64,000 nt of DNA from Reticulitermes speratus (GCA_021186555.1 JAJKFL010000010.1:22174586-22238585), one strand, 5' to 3'; counted from the first letter of the stretch, positions 11,053 through 24,899 are shown. Numbers and translations are program-made. Notes: generated by a model not told the origin, from the letters alone.

Positions 11053-11690
11053 GAATGTTCAATAAGGTTCCCTAGGTTGTAAAAATTAAATGAGAAGCCA
11101 TTATAGCATTAAATATAGTGCATTTATTCCATTAAACTATCATTATTTTTCATCAAAATCTTCTAACACGTTGATACATTAATCCCATTTTAGCATGAGT
11201 TTAAAAATTATGTTATGGTTGGAACTGGGCTCTAGCACTCACAACCTATCATGAACAGCAATTGCCACTTCCTTAACATTGTGGAATTAGCACCCTTCCA
11301 AGCATTGTTTCAGTAGCCCAATGGTTCAAGAGCTCCTCGTGAAATGGGTTCGACACTTGTGTCCGACGTATGCTGTGTAGGGCTGCATTGTCATGCCAAA
11401 GATGACACTTTGTGACAGACCATTCATTCAGGTCGCTGAAGCAACATCTGAGAGGTCAACCAATTCCACAACATGAAGAAGTGGAAACTGCTGTTTGTGA
11501 ATGGTTGTAAATGCAAGAGCCTGATTTCTACCATGGCAGAAATTTTAAACCTGTACCAAGATAGGACAAACGCATCAATGCGCTCGCGGATTGTGCTGAA
11601 AAATAATGATATTTTAGTGGAATAAATTAGTTACATTTAACGTTGTAATGACTTTTCATTAAATTCCTGTGGTCCGGGGAACGTTACTCA
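11053..11690. mobile_element. Palindromic mariner relic with two transposase C termini
   Basis: On the plus strand at about 11430-11630 the frame reads FRSLKQHLRGQ...HEEVETAVCEWL...MQEPDFYHGRNFKPVPR with stops. This is the C terminus typical of mariner-type transposases. On the minus strand from about 11300 to 11130 the same C terminus appears again (LKQCLEGC, KEVAIAVHDRL, INVLEDFDEK). Both ends of the element are therefore the 3' end of the same transposase, in opposition. Ends resemble each other (AAGGTTCCCTAGG and its counterpart near 11675). The sister copy is 52845-53507. Confidence 0.7.
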
Positions 11691-11813
11691 TACAAGATAC
11701 TTTATACCAAACATCAACACCAAAATGGGGAAAAAATAAAAATGACAGCTTCAGGAAAAATTGCTTACCAAATTTAATTACTTTTCACTTCCTCTAAAAC
11801 ATGTAATTACGTG

Positions 11814-11875
11814 ATTTATTTGTTGGTACAAATAAATCAATTATAAAAGATGCACGGTGAATATAAAGTGAAATC
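11814..11875 (+). mobile_element. Short retroposed copy of the GCACGG-tail family
   Basis: Sixty-two bases ending in the family 3' tail GATGCACGGTGAATATAAAG are flanked by a perfect 10-bp duplication TAATTACGTG (11804-11813 and 11876-11885). The 5' part with arms and hammerhead motif is missing, as expected of a 5'-truncated retroposed copy. Confidence 0.75.
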
Positions 11876-11885
11876 TAATTACGTG

Positions 11886-12999
11886 TCTCAAGCTTCACGA
11901 CATCCACGGCACAAGAAAAAAAAGGGCTCATAGATACTGATCTCTCTATTCAGTAATTCACATCGCTGTTGCAGTACATACTGGTTTTACAGCCAGACAG
12001 GTATTAATATTTTACGTGCCCACGGTAGATAAAATATTTCTCAAATAATGTAACACTGTTACATGTAATGAAGGGTCTTTGGAAACTTGAAGCTGAATTT
12101 ACAGCTGTATAGTTCTCAACATTCTTACAATTTAAACTTTGTCATATAGATACACTTCCTGTCGCACCTCCATGAAGAGTATAAAAGAAAACTGGATATA
12201 TTAAACATGCAAGATTATTAGTAATATTTTAAAAAGCTTAGTTTTAACAATTACCCAACTTTTGAAGTCAAGGGTTGAAGGCTGAATCACTATTAAAAAA
12301 TATTTATTTTAGAATGTGGAGGTAGACCTAACCCAACTTTTAAGAGGTTTCAAAGTATCCAGTCTTGCATTTGGCAAAACACAATTCCATATAACAAAGA
12401 CAACAGTGATGCATAACCCTGCAATAAAGTTTGTTATAACATACAGTAATCACACCCAAAAAGCAGTAGTCAAGCGCCTCGGAAAATATAATTTACAGCA
12501 AATGAGTATAGCACACTAACATAGTAGAGAAATAATCTACAGTTCAGTTTGAACCATCAGCAGGAAATAAACCAGAAATATTTATGAAGTTAGCAAATTT
12601 AATATGTTATATAAAAATATAGAAATTTGGTTGTAACCACTGGCAAAAAATATTTATGGAAGCAGCAACCTTAATGTCGCAGAAAAAATAATATCGCAGG
12701 AATGTTCCAATAAAAAGAAAACACACACACACACCATGACTACTCATGTTTTTCCCATACACTCATCCACCAAATTTAACTCCACAGCCACCTGAGTGCA
12801 AATTCTGTCTCAGCAACTAAAGGGGTGGGTAAATTACTCAAATAATGGTACAAATTCAGAAAACAATGATAAATGAATGATACTTATATGGCACACTTGT
12901 TTGGAGATGTGAAACATACTGGGCAATGGTGAAGCAAAGCATGAAATGTTAAGTCTTAAATAACCTTAGGGTGAGACTACGCATTGTGACATGTAAGTA
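11886..12999. other. No gene seen
   Basis: AT-rich sequence with a short (AC)n run near 12720. No exon or recognised repeat. Confidence 0.45.
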
Positions 13000-13440
13000 A
13001 ACACAAGAACAAATGGATGGTCAATCACAACTATGATTTTAGACAATAACTTTCACTGTCTAAGAGTGCTACATGTTTCGGCTTATTCATAAGCTATCAC
13101 ATCAGGCACATCTTCTAACAAAAGTGCTACATCAAAATGACACATACTTTGATATATTACGTTAATATATAAATGAATTTCAACATACTTTCAGACAACA
13201 AAGAAACACAGATCATAATTATTATTGTTTGTAAGATTGAAATCTCAACCATTGTTTAATTATTTACCAATTATATGTTGTATATAAATGGTTATTCTCT
13301 CACACTTTGTACACTTGTGCCAGATGATGGCATAAGAATAAACCAAAAACATGTAGCACTCTAGACAACAGAAGTTATTGTCTGAAAAATAAAGCTGTGA
13401 TTGATGGGCCATTTATTCATGTTACAACACAACATTTAAA
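13000..13440. mobile_element. Inverted-arm element, hammerhead-like, decayed
   Basis: The arms 13007-13125 and 13312-13430 are inverted (AGACAATAACTTTCACTGTC versus ACAACAGAAGTTATTGTCTG; GTGCTACATGTTTCGGCTTA versus TAAACCAAAAACATGTAGCAC). The minus-strand arm keeps GCCGAAACATGTAGCAC. The ribozyme core is altered (CTGATGTGATAGC). Same architecture as 47181-47655, but no tail or target duplication found. Confidence 0.5.
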
Positions 13441-13796
13441 AGGGCCAGTTTGTAGACTATATTTGTGAAATATCACACAGTATCACAAAAATTAAAATTT
13501 ATTAGTTGTAACAAAATTAATGTTGAACTAATAATTATTTGTACCAAACTGTTAATATTGCCAGTAAGAAAAGTCATACTTTAGTTGTACTTTCCTTATG
13601 ATAATATCATGATGGTCCTCATACAGGAAGTTCATACAATTAATACACACAACACAATAAATAGGGGGCCATTTCACATAGTTTTTAATTCCCCGCGATC
13701 CATAATGCTGAAACTATAAGCATACAAAATAATAACACACTGAAAGTTCAGCCCTGAAATTTTGTATGGCAATGTTTTAAAAAAACAGATAGCTTA

Positions 13797-14050
13797 AGGC
13801 CTTCACTCTTCTGGGCTGTTACTCAGCATAGGTTGGTAATTGGTTACCATGTTTCAGGAAAGCCTACTGGTCCCACCTGTCACACCGATGTTTCTGGATA
13901 GTCTGTCTCATCTTCTCAAGGGCCAAGCGGTCCAACAACTGCCTGACCTTTGAAGACAGGACCCATAGGCTCTCCCAAAACGTCAGTAACCAAATACCAA
14001 CCTATGCCACTTAACATCTGACAAGAGTGAAGACCTCAACTACATTGTGG
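13797..14050. repeat. Fold-back element
   Basis: Outer arms CACTCTTCTGGGCTGTTACT and its complement (ACAAGAGTGAAGACCTC) enclose GGTTACCATGTTTCAGGAAA / CTCCCAAAACGTCAGTAACC. The inner sequence includes CTTCTCAAGGGCCAAGCGGT. Same family as 46795 and 49402. Confidence 0.7.
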
Positions 14051-14994
14051 CAGAAACCTGCAGTCCCACCATACAGTTATTCAGTAATTATATAAAAATA
14101 ACAATCAAAATACAATACTGATCATAATAACTGCACTTCCTTTTAAAGCACCCTCCACATTCATACCACAATCAGAGGCCTCTCATATACAGTATTATCT
14201 GCATTAAAAGAAATTAGCCATATAAATATTTAACTATCTCAATTATATTGATAAACACACCACTACATGGAGTTGATGAGATCATATATATCTTAATAAA
14301 TGTTCCCCAAAAATGTCACAAATAACTGGGCACAGATGGAAATAGATTTGTTTGTTAGCTGAAATATTTCTAGAAAGTTTAATAGGCTTTTCATGTTAAG
14401 AGCCTTTAAGTGTTTTTATTATTTTTGCCTAGATAATGCATTAAAAGAACAGTTTTAAGAACAGATATTCATAATTTGTAATAACTACCATACGCTGCAT
14501 AAATAAATCTCATTATTTGGATGTTACAGATTTGTTTCATAAAAGCTTCTACTAACAACAAGATTCCCACATTAATGTCTTCCCATGTTTTGCAGCTATA
14601 ACCTCAGGTCCTTTAAGTACTGCATATAACTGTCAACACATTTCATTAAACCACCTCAGCAGTAGTAGTAGCCCACACATAATTCAGTGTTGGCCTGTCT
14701 GTCCTTCTGTCACGCTGCGTGTTTCATAAACTAATAAGGAAAATGGAGAACCATAAATGTACAAGTTGCAGGGAACCCAAGAATATTATTTTCTTTTACG
14801 TTGAAAATTAGGTACAGGATGCCAAAAAAAAAAAAAAAAACTAATTTGGGCATCATGCTTGGGAAAAGCATATACTAAAATCCACAAATTAGTCACAGGC
14901 TGTAGAAATAAATTAGGCACCATGTGCCTAAAAAATATGTTTTAAAGATACCACTGTGTTTAATTGAACAACATCCCATGCAGACACATGGAGA
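14051..14994. other. No gene seen
   Basis: AT-rich, with an A-run near 14824-14840. Nothing coding or repetitive that I can name. Confidence 0.45.
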
Positions 14995-15150
14995 AGTGTA
15001 GGCCTAGCTCCATTCCTTCTTAACCTCAGCACTAGATACAGTGATCAGCTTTATGCCCTGGCCACTTTACCCCAGGAAAGAGGCCCCATCACCCACTAAC
15101 TAGGAGACTGGGTGGGTCCCAGAGACAGTCTAACGCCAGTGAGGTTAATT
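14995..15150 (-). mobile_element. SINE family B, partial
   Basis: The 3' body of the family in reverse: AACCTCAGCACTAGATACAG, GCCCTGGCCACTTTACCCC, ACTAACTAGGAGACTGGGTG. The tRNA-like head is not recognisable. Confidence 0.6.
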
Positions 15151-15185
15151 ACACTTTTGGTGTCTTGGAACTCTGAAGTAGGGTA

Positions 15186-15490
15186 AAGGTAAAGCAACCC
15201 CATTACAGGCCTAGACAGGCCCTGAGGGGTCCAGGAGGTTGAGGCTCCCAGATTTGTAGACAATCGGCACATGAATGTGGTAAGGTTGTCAGCCCTACGC
15301 ACCGGCCGCCTTTACCCCCAGGAAATATTCCTGGTACTCATTTCTGTTAGAGGCTGAGTCGACCCCAGGGCCATAGTGCGACTGAAACGATTATGTCAAG
15401 GAATTAATTCCAATGACACCATCAGGAATCGAACCCGCGACGTTCCGGTTTGTAGCGTAGTGCCTCAACCAACTACGCCACCGCGCGCCC
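15186..15490 (-). mobile_element. tRNA-derived SINE, family A, full length
   Basis: Perfect 15-bp target duplications CTCTGAAGTAGGGTA at 15171-15185 and 15491-15505 define both ends. On the minus strand the head reads GGCGTAGTTGGTTGAGGCAC (A box), then GCGGGTTCGATTCC (B box). The body is TCGACTCAGCCTCTAAC, CATGTGCCGATTGTCTAC, GGCCTGTAATGGGGTTG, with a CTTTACCTTTACC tail. It sits between two family B SINEs. Confidence 0.9.
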
Positions 15491-15559
15491 CTCTGAAGTA
15501 GGGTACTTACTTTAAAACATGAAACGTCTGGTGTCCTTTATATCACGTCAGTATTATGT

Positions 15560-15838
15560 CAACTAAACAGCACAGTTGGTCTAGTGTTTAGGGTACAGTC
15601 TGACAACTGAATTATCTTGGTCTGATTCCCAGCAGGGACGAGAGATCTCTCTCTTCTCTAATGCAACCAGAGCAGCTCTAGTGCCCAACCAGCCTCCTAT
15701 TCATTGGGTGCCAAAAGGCTGGGTCATGGGTCATGAAGCTGACCACGCACCTCCATCCAGTGCCACGGCTAAGAATGTGTGGAAATACAGCTCCACTCCC
15801 CTATACACCTTCATGGCGTTGACGGGAACAACTTAACT
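15560..15838 (+). mobile_element. SINE family B, diverged
   Basis: The head is CAGTTGGTCTAGTGTTTAGG with B box TCTGATTCCCAGC. The body is AACCAGCCTCCTATTCATTG, CACGCACCTCCATCCAGTGC, TTCATGGCGTTGACGGGAAC. More diverged than the copy at 43952, so older. Confidence 0.65.
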
Positions 15839-16792
15839 TTTCATAACTCTCACCACTTGAAGTGTTAATTCTTTCCCCACCAAGTATGGCATATGACAGT
15901 TGCCATGTCAACATGCCGTCAGACAATTGCATGGCCTACATTATATCATTCCAGTCTTCATCTACAATGACAAAGTGAAAGTTAATGGGTTTAGGTGGCA
16001 TCAAGAAATTCAGATTGGAGTCATAGACGGACACTGTCATGTCAGTTACAATCTAGCACTGCACTAACCCAGCTTCTGATAGTGTGATTAACTGCAACAC
16101 CAGTACAATCACACAGTGAAGCTTACAAATTCACAGCTAGTCAAGAAATTCCCCACATTTTTTGGCGCCTGAAGATTCATTACCATGTTCACAACTACCA
16201 GTCACTGGTCCTTAACCTTAGCTAGCTGAATCCAGTCTGCCCCCTCCCATTCTCTTTCCTTAAGATACATTTTACTATTATCTCATCTTTGCCTAGGTCT
16301 CCCAAAGTGGTCTCTTGACTACACAGCAAATATTAATCTTATGTTAAATTCCATTTTGTTTGATCAGACAGTTCCTCTGGTAACATTTCTATCAGAGTAA
16401 GAATAATATATGCTACACTTCAGGGAAGCACTGAGGAAATATCTTGTAGCTCATTGTTTTTACTCACTTAATGAATTTTTTACACAGTCAAAAAAATTAA
16501 TTATAATAGTGATTATCATTCTGTATTGTAAATTATGACAAAATACCAACTTGAGTCTTCGATATGCTTTGATATATTGTTTCATGTTTTTATCTTTTGT
16601 TTAATTATTGTATATTTTGTACTGTATTGGTTAATTATTGTTTGTCATGTGTGTTGGTGTCTTTTGTCTGTTTGTGCTTTTGTAGTGTGAGTCTGTATTA
16701 TTGACATGTTTCATATTCTGTTGTATTAACGGGCTTTGGATCTGTGAAACGTATAGGCATGTATGTATGTACTAACAGTAAAGTTGAAAATC
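15839..16792. other. No gene seen
   Basis: No exon, RNA gene or named repeat found. Confidence 0.45.
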
Positions 16793-17005
16793 TGTCGCCA
16801 TACATGCCATGAAGGCATATAGGGGAGGAGAGGGGAGGTATAGTTCCACTCATTCTTAACCTCAACACTTAGATGAAAGTAATCACTTAATGTCCTGGGA
16901 AAGAGCACCTGCTTCCCATTGAATAGGAGGTTGGGTGGGCCCCACAGCTGGACTGGACACTGGCGTGCGAGAAAAATCTTGATACTGTCAGATATCAACC
17001 CACAA
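16793..17005 (-). mobile_element. SINE family B, partial
   Basis: Reverse of the family body: CATACATGCCATGAAGGCAT, CATTCTTAACCTCAACACTT, CCATTGAATAGGAGGTTGGG. The head is missing or unrecognisable beyond about 17005. Confidence 0.65.
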
Positions 17006-17619
17006 TTCCTCAGAATGACAATAAGCACAAAAAGACAGCGAGTTTACTAATAATGAATACCTTAGGAAATACATGCAAAGCATAACAATTGTGGTGTGAT
17101 TGCTAACTTTTGCTTCATTATCTTCAAAGAGAAAAAGTTTTAATAAAGCAATGCCTCCTGCAACTCAGCTACATTTTAATGTATCCTGCTATATGTGCAG
17201 AAATATAAATTCTGGTGGGGAGAAGTTTTAATTACTGTGAATAAGAAGAGATTTTGATAATGTGTGTGTGTTCAGTGAAACACTGTAAATTGGTGAACAT
17301 ACGAATGGAAATAATACACCGTGTAACAATTCTGGGGGCGTTCTTGACTTCTGGGAAAACTGTATTGGACACAAGTGTGTTGATTTTTCTGCATAATTTT
17401 TGTTTGAAACATTTTTCACTCTGATAAGTATTTGGTAAACTCAAGATGTGTGCAAAAAGAATGTGAAGATTTCCAACTAGCATTCATTATTTTTTCCAAT
17501 TTGAACCAAAACTTTAATATGCTAACAAATTTTAGTGAAGTTCACCCAGTATCAAACTTCTTAAAAAAAAAAAAAAAAATAAAATAATAATAATAAATCT
17601 GTTCACTGATTCTTGAGTT

Positions 17620-17765
17620 GTCACATTCACTAGCTGAGGAGACCTGGGTTTGATCCCGGTCCAGTCCAGGTGTGATTTGTGGTGGATAAAGTTGGATGGA
17701 ACAGGCTTTTTCTCCAAGTACTTAGGTTTTCCTCCCATCCATGTGATTCCACCAACATTCCATCA
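17620..17765 (+). mobile_element. Possible tRNA-derived SINE, family C
   Basis: A B-box-like GGTTTGATCCCGGTCCAGTC is followed by GGTGTGATTTGTGGTGGATA and TTTTTCTCCAAGTACTTAGG, ending CCATCACCTACC. This order (tRNA-like promoter, short body) suggests a SINE. There is no second good copy here apart from a loosely similar one at 49715, so confidence is limited. Confidence 0.4.
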
Positions 17766-18184
17766 CCTACCATAATTTTAGCAACTAAATGAGTCATATA
17801 CTTCTCTCTCAGAAAGACAGACTGACAAGCATGGCGCAAATACAGGGTGCATTTCTGTAATTTTTAACTGTGGCCAACCCCTTCAAGAAAATACAGCATC
17901 TAATAGAAGCTTCCAGCTTGAACACCACCTAACTGAATACTTTTTAAAAATCGCACGACAACGGATTTAACGTATCTCATGAAATGCTGGAATTTAAAAG
18001 AATGTGATGAAGCCAATGAAAACTACACAAGTAACAAGTGACAGAGAGCACCATAAAACTACACCAACATAGCTCATACTGTCTATATGCCTGCATGTTC
18101 CAAGTTATCCATTAAGAATTTTAATATCACTCGTGTTAAATAAATTTTAAGGTCACTTTAAGTCAAGAGTAAAACTGGCCGATT

Positions 18185-18380
18185 TGGAAGATTCAAATCT
18201 TCTGGGATGTTATGCTGTGTTGAACGGTAAATGCTTACTGGTGTTTCAAGGGGTCACAGTGGCACAGCTTCATGCAAGACCACTTGCTTGACCACGAAGA
18301 TGAAGGAAGGCACTACAATACCTCAAAACATCATTATTGTTTATATGACACAACAACATCCCAGAAGACCTGCATCTTCA
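18185..18380. repeat. Fold-back element
   Basis: Outer motif TCTTCTGGGATGTTATGCTG and its inverse ACAACATCCCAGAAGACC; inner motif GATGAAGGAAGGCACTAC...CCTCAAAACATCATT. Diverged member of the fold-back family. Confidence 0.6.
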
Positions 18381-21300
18381 GCAATATGGCTCTGAGAACC
18401 TCATATTTCACATGGTATGAATTTTGTTTCAGTGATTCATAATCATTCTATATAAAGTGGGAAAATTCACATTGCATGTTTTCTGAAGTTGCTGCATATT
18501 TAACAATGTTTTGTGGATTCAAGCTAGAAAATAAACTCAAATTTCCTGTCATCAAACTGGAATTTACATTCTGTACTAATGAATTCTTTGATTTTTCACA
18601 TTACATCCAGACTTTCTGCATGTCTAGTACAGTTACAACTTACCTGTGTCAGACTCCACAATGCAGTATATGCAGGGTATGTTTGTAGTCTGTCTCATTT
18701 CAACAATTACAAAAATCTGAGACACTTCATTCAATTATCAAGGGAGCCAAATCCCGCACTTCCATTTTACTTCTTATTCAAATTTTTACACACTTACTTT
18801 CTTCACTACAGTTTTTAGAAATACAGCATAACTGTCAAAATATTTCCTATCTGTGGAACTCCTCAAGCATCTTCCAGGTCAGTCTGACAATTCACTTTCT
18901 ACTCGTACAATAAATAACTGCAAACTTTTGGCACCACAAGTGTTGTATTTTTTTGTGGTTCAGTGAAAACAATGCTATCCTCTACATCCTACACTGCCAA
19001 GAATGGAAGGAAAGTGGGGCTTCCCCAATGGACAATCTCCTTCCTGCAAAATGTCATGACAGTCAGGCCTGGCAGTAGGTTCTATTCCTCAACAGCACTG
19101 ACAGTGTACTGACAAAGGCACATTTTTGCAGGATTCTCTGCTTCAGTAGTATGAGACCTGAACTGCCACTGTCTGCCAATTCCACCATTTAAACCTGACA
19201 CTAGCAAAGAAGTAACATGGCAGTAAGTGGTTGCTACTGTCACATGAACTTCGTGTTTGTTATAAGTGCCTTCAGCATTGTCCTCTCATACTCGTCATTT
19301 CATCTTATCTTGGTGGGTGGCAGACACAATTAACACACCTCACATGATTCTCCATTTCTGTGCTAGACAATTGCTGAAATTTGGCCATTAATTTTGGACT
19401 GGAAAACCAATATGGTGAAAACCGTACAGTAACAAGTGGTGTCTAGCACATCCACAATATTAAACAGAGAAAATATCACCTACCATTTACTTTATATCCC
19501 TTACACAATTCAAAACCTGAAAAATTTCCAGAATCTGCCTCTCTGATTTTACACAACTCTGTCTATATACTCATCAGTATTTCTATTGATGAATACCTGG
19601 AACTGATTCTGTTTCCTAGAGCCACATATGACCTCATCAACAGTCACTTGTACATTTGGTGCATAGAAATTCTGGAAATCTGTGAACAGTTTGTATGTGA
19701 CTGGAAAGCCTCTTAAGAAGTCCAATCACTTTACTTACACGAAGCACTGTTCAGTTGGCAGAAACTCATTTTTGGCAAGGGGAGGGTGAAATGAACATAG
19801 CACATACATACATACATACATACATACACGATGCTTTTTTGACAGCAAAACGTGGGGGGCAGCTTCACATTTCTGGACTACAGCATTTCCTTTTATAGGC
19901 TGCATGCTAGCTTTTTGAAACGGAAGTTTGCAATCCAATAACAAAATTAAATTTAGCTTACAAGATTGTCTTTCAGGCTTCTGTGTAGAACTTCACCCAG
20001 AATGTAGCGTTTTCTAGCCATGGCCTGCAACTCTAAATACATTACACAAAGTTATTATAATAGTTTTTTTAAATGAAGATTTCGTTACTTATATATTCTG
20101 CCAGCATTAAATTTGTCAGATACAACCCCAAACACTCATACCACCACCGCTTGGCTTACAAACAATGTTTAATAAGAAACTTACGGAGTGTTTGCAATCT
20201 ACCTCCACACAAAATTTTACGTGCCTAGTTCCAATGCTTCATTTGTTACTAACACCAAATGAACATCTTTTGTGGCTGCCAACCTGTTACTTGACATTCA
20301 AACACAAAATGCTGCATACTTTTCAAACATCCACTATCACACCATTTCCACACACTACGACAAACTTACACTCCCACCACACAAGTTTCTGCATCTGCCA
20401 AGCTGTCATTACCAACTGCAGGAAATTGAAAAGTATGTAGTTTCAGTGGCTTCCAACTAACTGGGGGTGCATTCTAATTTTCAGGCAAACAGGTCACCTC
20501 ATTCAAACATTGAAGGAGATGGGGAAACACACAGGTAGCATGGTGGTCTGTTTTTGAGACACGCTACAAATAAACTTGACTAGAACAAGAAATAAAATTG
20601 CACTCCAGTTTTACCTAAGCGGTTGCCTGCATTTAAGTGGAAGACTTAGCCACTTCCTTATGCAGTTCATACCAGTTTCTGTGTGTAATACAAAATTATT
20701 TACATTCAAGTTCAGAAATCACAGCCTATGTCTCAGACATGGAGCAGAATCTTGAAACGCGCTTGTAAAATAAATCAGTTCTCATATTTTACCACTGAAA
20801 TACCAGAACCCGGTTCATTTTATAAGGTGTGTTAACCGTGTCACCCTGGCTAGCACAATTAACGTGACCACTCCACATCTGCTCTGTCTATTGTTTTATG
20901 AAACAAGCTCTGGGACAAACTTACGAATTCTCATACTTCAATCTCTATGGTAAAGCTAGCAGGAAATATAAAATAATAAATGCTATTTTAATTATCCGTT
21001 TTTCTGCATAACTTCCACCAGTATGGAGTCCAGCTATGTTAAATTTTCCCAACATAACCAAAAATATTTGCATTATCATCACCTTTGTTAAATGTTATAT
21101 AAAAAAATAATACACAATTTGTAGGTTTGTTTATGATATAGCTTCATATAAAATTTCACATACCCAGCTCTAACACTGCGTTAGTTTTCACTGCCATATT
21201 AGCTACATATAGATTCTTTACAGGTGCCATTCTGCTGGTTTACATTCTACAGGAAATTATCAAAATATGCATATTTTTCAAGGATCTATTTACCTTCAAA

Positions 21301-24300
21301 AATTTCGGGACTATACATCAAATGGTGTTAATGTTCCTCCCACTCGAGAATTTTGTGTAACTGCTATGTTGATACTTTATATAGACGGTTACAATTAGAA
21401 AGCAAAATGCTGCAGTGGCCTCAAGATTTTCAGTACAAGTTAACTGAAAATACTTAGTTTTCCAGGGCTTCTAGCTTTCCTTACAAAGTAATCAAATCAG
21501 GTCACATGTCTTACAATTATAGCAATCACACTTCATTCAGTAAACACACATGCAAAGAAATGTGTTTAAAAATAAACAACTGAAGGTCTTTATGTCACTG
21601 CTATGAGGAAGAAAAGGCAAACATACTAAACGTCAAAGTTGTACCTCAGAAGGGACTGTTATTTATTGGTGTTGTGTACACTTACTGTATTATCCACACC
21701 AGATGCTAATGAACACAACTTCCTGCTATGAAGTCCATTCACGTAAAGGAAGAGGTCACAAATGCAGCTCTTTTCACTGAATTCTCATTTTGAAAAGTTA
21801 ATTACTGTGGCAGAACCTATATCCAGTGCACTGTTATTCGGGTAATAACGTATGTGAACTTCATTCCAACTGGAATAAGTGCTATTCATCAATATAATAC
21901 TCAATTCTTACGACTGTTATGAGCGAAGGTGAGAAAGTGCTACAAACAATAGAGTACTGACTTCCAAAATTAAATTTAAAAAATAAACCCCATAAATAAA
22001 GACAATAATAAGGCCAAAAAATGGGATAAAACTAATAATATAAATATATTGACTATCACATGTTAAATAAGGTAAAACAGATAGTTGCGTACAATGACAC
22101 AAATTAAGCAGTGAAAAGTGTATGACTGGTCAATGGTTATGAAGTGCTGAAAAGCTGCTGGTAGTTCTAATCAACTTGTATAATTACAAACTATATCCAA
22201 ACTGTTCAGCTAAATAAGCATACTTGCTGATAAAATTGATTTTTTACATAGCACGAGCACCAATTACAACAAACCAGAAGCAATACTATGTCAAATATTT
22301 ACAGTTTTGTAGACGCCACAAATTACATTCCACCACATAAGAGAATGGAGTGAAGAGAGCTCCATTACTGATGCCTACAATGACATACACAACATATATA
22401 TAGGTCTGTATCCTATCTTAATGGATGCAGTTTTCCCAGTCTCTTGTGATAAATACACATAACCCTAAACATGGCACATCTATCACACAGAAAGCCTGCA
22501 ACTTCCAGGACATTCTGTGACAGCTGCCATGTTCAGGGACACCTGTACATACAGGAATAAAATCAAAGTTATTCATAATTACAGAGCTATTTGACAATAA
22601 TCACAGAATTTGCTGAAAAGATAGACTAGGACACGGAAGTGGGTCATCCAAAAAGACGGACAGTGGTTGCATATTGGTGAGCTGAAAGATGCAGTACGTT
22701 GCGTACTACAGCACAATAATCATATCCAACTCTGGTTACGTGGTCCTTGATTTTATTGAAACCATTTCCACCAAATGAGACGAATAACCAAATGCCAGTC
22801 AAATATCCAGTCAGTAACATGCCGAGTAAGGAAGGACTAACCCACCTACTTGTCAAAATATACTGACCAGACTATTTGGGTTGTACTTGTAGAGGAATGT
22901 AATCTTCTCTTACCAATACTCACATCACTTTCCACTTCAATTAGCACATCCATTTTTCACAGTTCTTTTCTTCTTTACAGAAAGAATACATCACCATCAC
23001 TGCATATAACTCACAGAACACATCACGTTTTATTGTATGTCCACTTCTCTTGGTTATAAATTACAAAGTTTCAAGGCAATTTATCATGCCTTGCACCAGG
23101 CGGGAGAAAAAAATATGATTATGCATTAGATAATGTGTCAATTTGTGGCACAAGGCACAGTACTCTGGTTCATGTCACTCACCTTCTAAAAACACTTCCT
23201 AGTGATTACTGTCATGTTACAGTATCATAACAAGATGGGCAATTTAATACTCTAACAACACAGCTCCACACTAAAGAATGATCCTGCTAAACATACTTCA
23301 AAATATTAAACAGACATTATGTGTGTAACTTTAAATTAAACTAAAGAAATCCAAAATTATGACAAAGTAACTGCTGACAGGTCAGTCTAAAAGTAAGGCG
23401 ATCTAATTTATACAACAAATACAAGCACTGAAACGCATAGAAGACTACAGAGGTATTAGTAATTAAGAGCTTAGGTGAACTAAATTTTAATGATTCCATG
23501 CCACTGTAGCCTTTTAATGCTTGGGCAGATCAACACTACCTGTGACTAGCCTGAAAATGTGACCACATACTGCATTCAAAATATAACACGTGAACCAACC
23601 TCTACATAATACATAAAAAAAGGAAACTGCCACCTTCAATTAACCATTAAACACTGACATCTGTACACAGTACTGTGTTCATGTATGTTAGGGTAATTTA
23701 CATTTAAAACTCATCCATCCTGGGCAGCAGTTTGAATTTAAACCCCAGCACATTTGAAGGGTCGGATGACAAAAAAAAAATTTAATTTAATTAGTTGGAG
23801 GAAGAGTATTATAGTGTTATGAACTGACAAGACAACAATAAAGAATAAATGACACAGCACACTGTCTCTCTCCTTATACACAGTACACACTTGTTAACCT
23901 GACACATTTGTTACAGGCTAGCCCTCATTTCTGTTTCCAAAAGCTTCTTTCTTTGATCCCTCTAATACAGCATGCTGTAAAAATATACTTTCAAGAATAA
24001 ATCTTACAAATTGATGACAAATAATACAGAGAGGTTTTTAATCTCTGTACCACTTCCAAGTACAGCATCCCAAACAGAAGAATATTTGCTATAACTAAAG
24101 CTGGAAGAGTTGGAATACTGCGTAGTGCTAATAAGTGACTTACGGCATGAAAGACAAACGTGATAATAATGTCTATTTGTTACACATAAAAATATTGTAC
24201 ACATTCAATATAAACTGTTTCTTTAGACAGTTTATAGTAAAAAACAAAAAAAGAATAATTTCATACAGGAAGCAGCAAAACGTACAGTACGACAGCATAT

Positions 24301-24899
24301 GTACCGATCCTTTGTAATGACAACAAACAATACACCATAAAATTTGAAACATAATCTTTCATAACCGTAACATACCAGTAGTTACAGTCATACGAGCTTT
24401 ACTCACTGAACATTGCTCAATGCCTGCCCTAAAAATGTGACAAAAACAGATGCATGTGTTTATAAAATTACGGTCTTCTGGTACATGAGACTGTGCAGTT
24501 TGATAGACTGTAACCAACACTTCTCAGGAATCTGGTGCCTCTTTCTTCACAACAGATGAATCACTCCCACTCTTCTACCCTGAAGACAGAGGCAGCATGA
24601 TTCCCTGCATATTGGTACCTCCCTTCTAACGTACACAGTACTGCACTTGAGAAGATCATGATCTTAATACAGTATATTCACTGGCGAAGAACCTCAATTA
24701 TCAGAATCTGTACTGATTATGTACTCTGTTTATTTGACCTTGCAACTTATAAAACACTACACCAGTTCAGCAACACGAAAAACCTGCTGTCTCAAACAAA
24801 CGTACTGCCGACACTTACCTACAAGCCAAATTCCAGGTATCCAAATTTCTGATTCATCATATCACTGTAAATACACACACCCCAAACCTATGTGGGTAC
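18381..24899. other. Long gene-free stretch downstream of Cdk12
   Basis: This stretch has fewer recognisable transposons than the rest of the window, and I find no exon with homology. A (TACA)n run lies at about 19801-19828. The 70-codon minus-strand frame at 22644-22856 is the most protein-like short ORF but has no splice context or family that I know. It may include distal Cdk12 3' UTR or intergenic DNA. Confidence 0.4.

Noticed and set aside
15407..15485. tRNA gene (A and B boxes with GGTTCGATTCC)
   Set aside because: It is the head of a SINE with target duplications. The cloverleaf is not complete and the same head occurs in other SINE copies.
22644..22856. Minus-strand 70-codon ORF with a hydrophobic stretch (LLTGYLTGIWLFVSFGG)
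   Set aside because: No homology known to me, no splice context, no neighbours. Consistent with a chance ORF.
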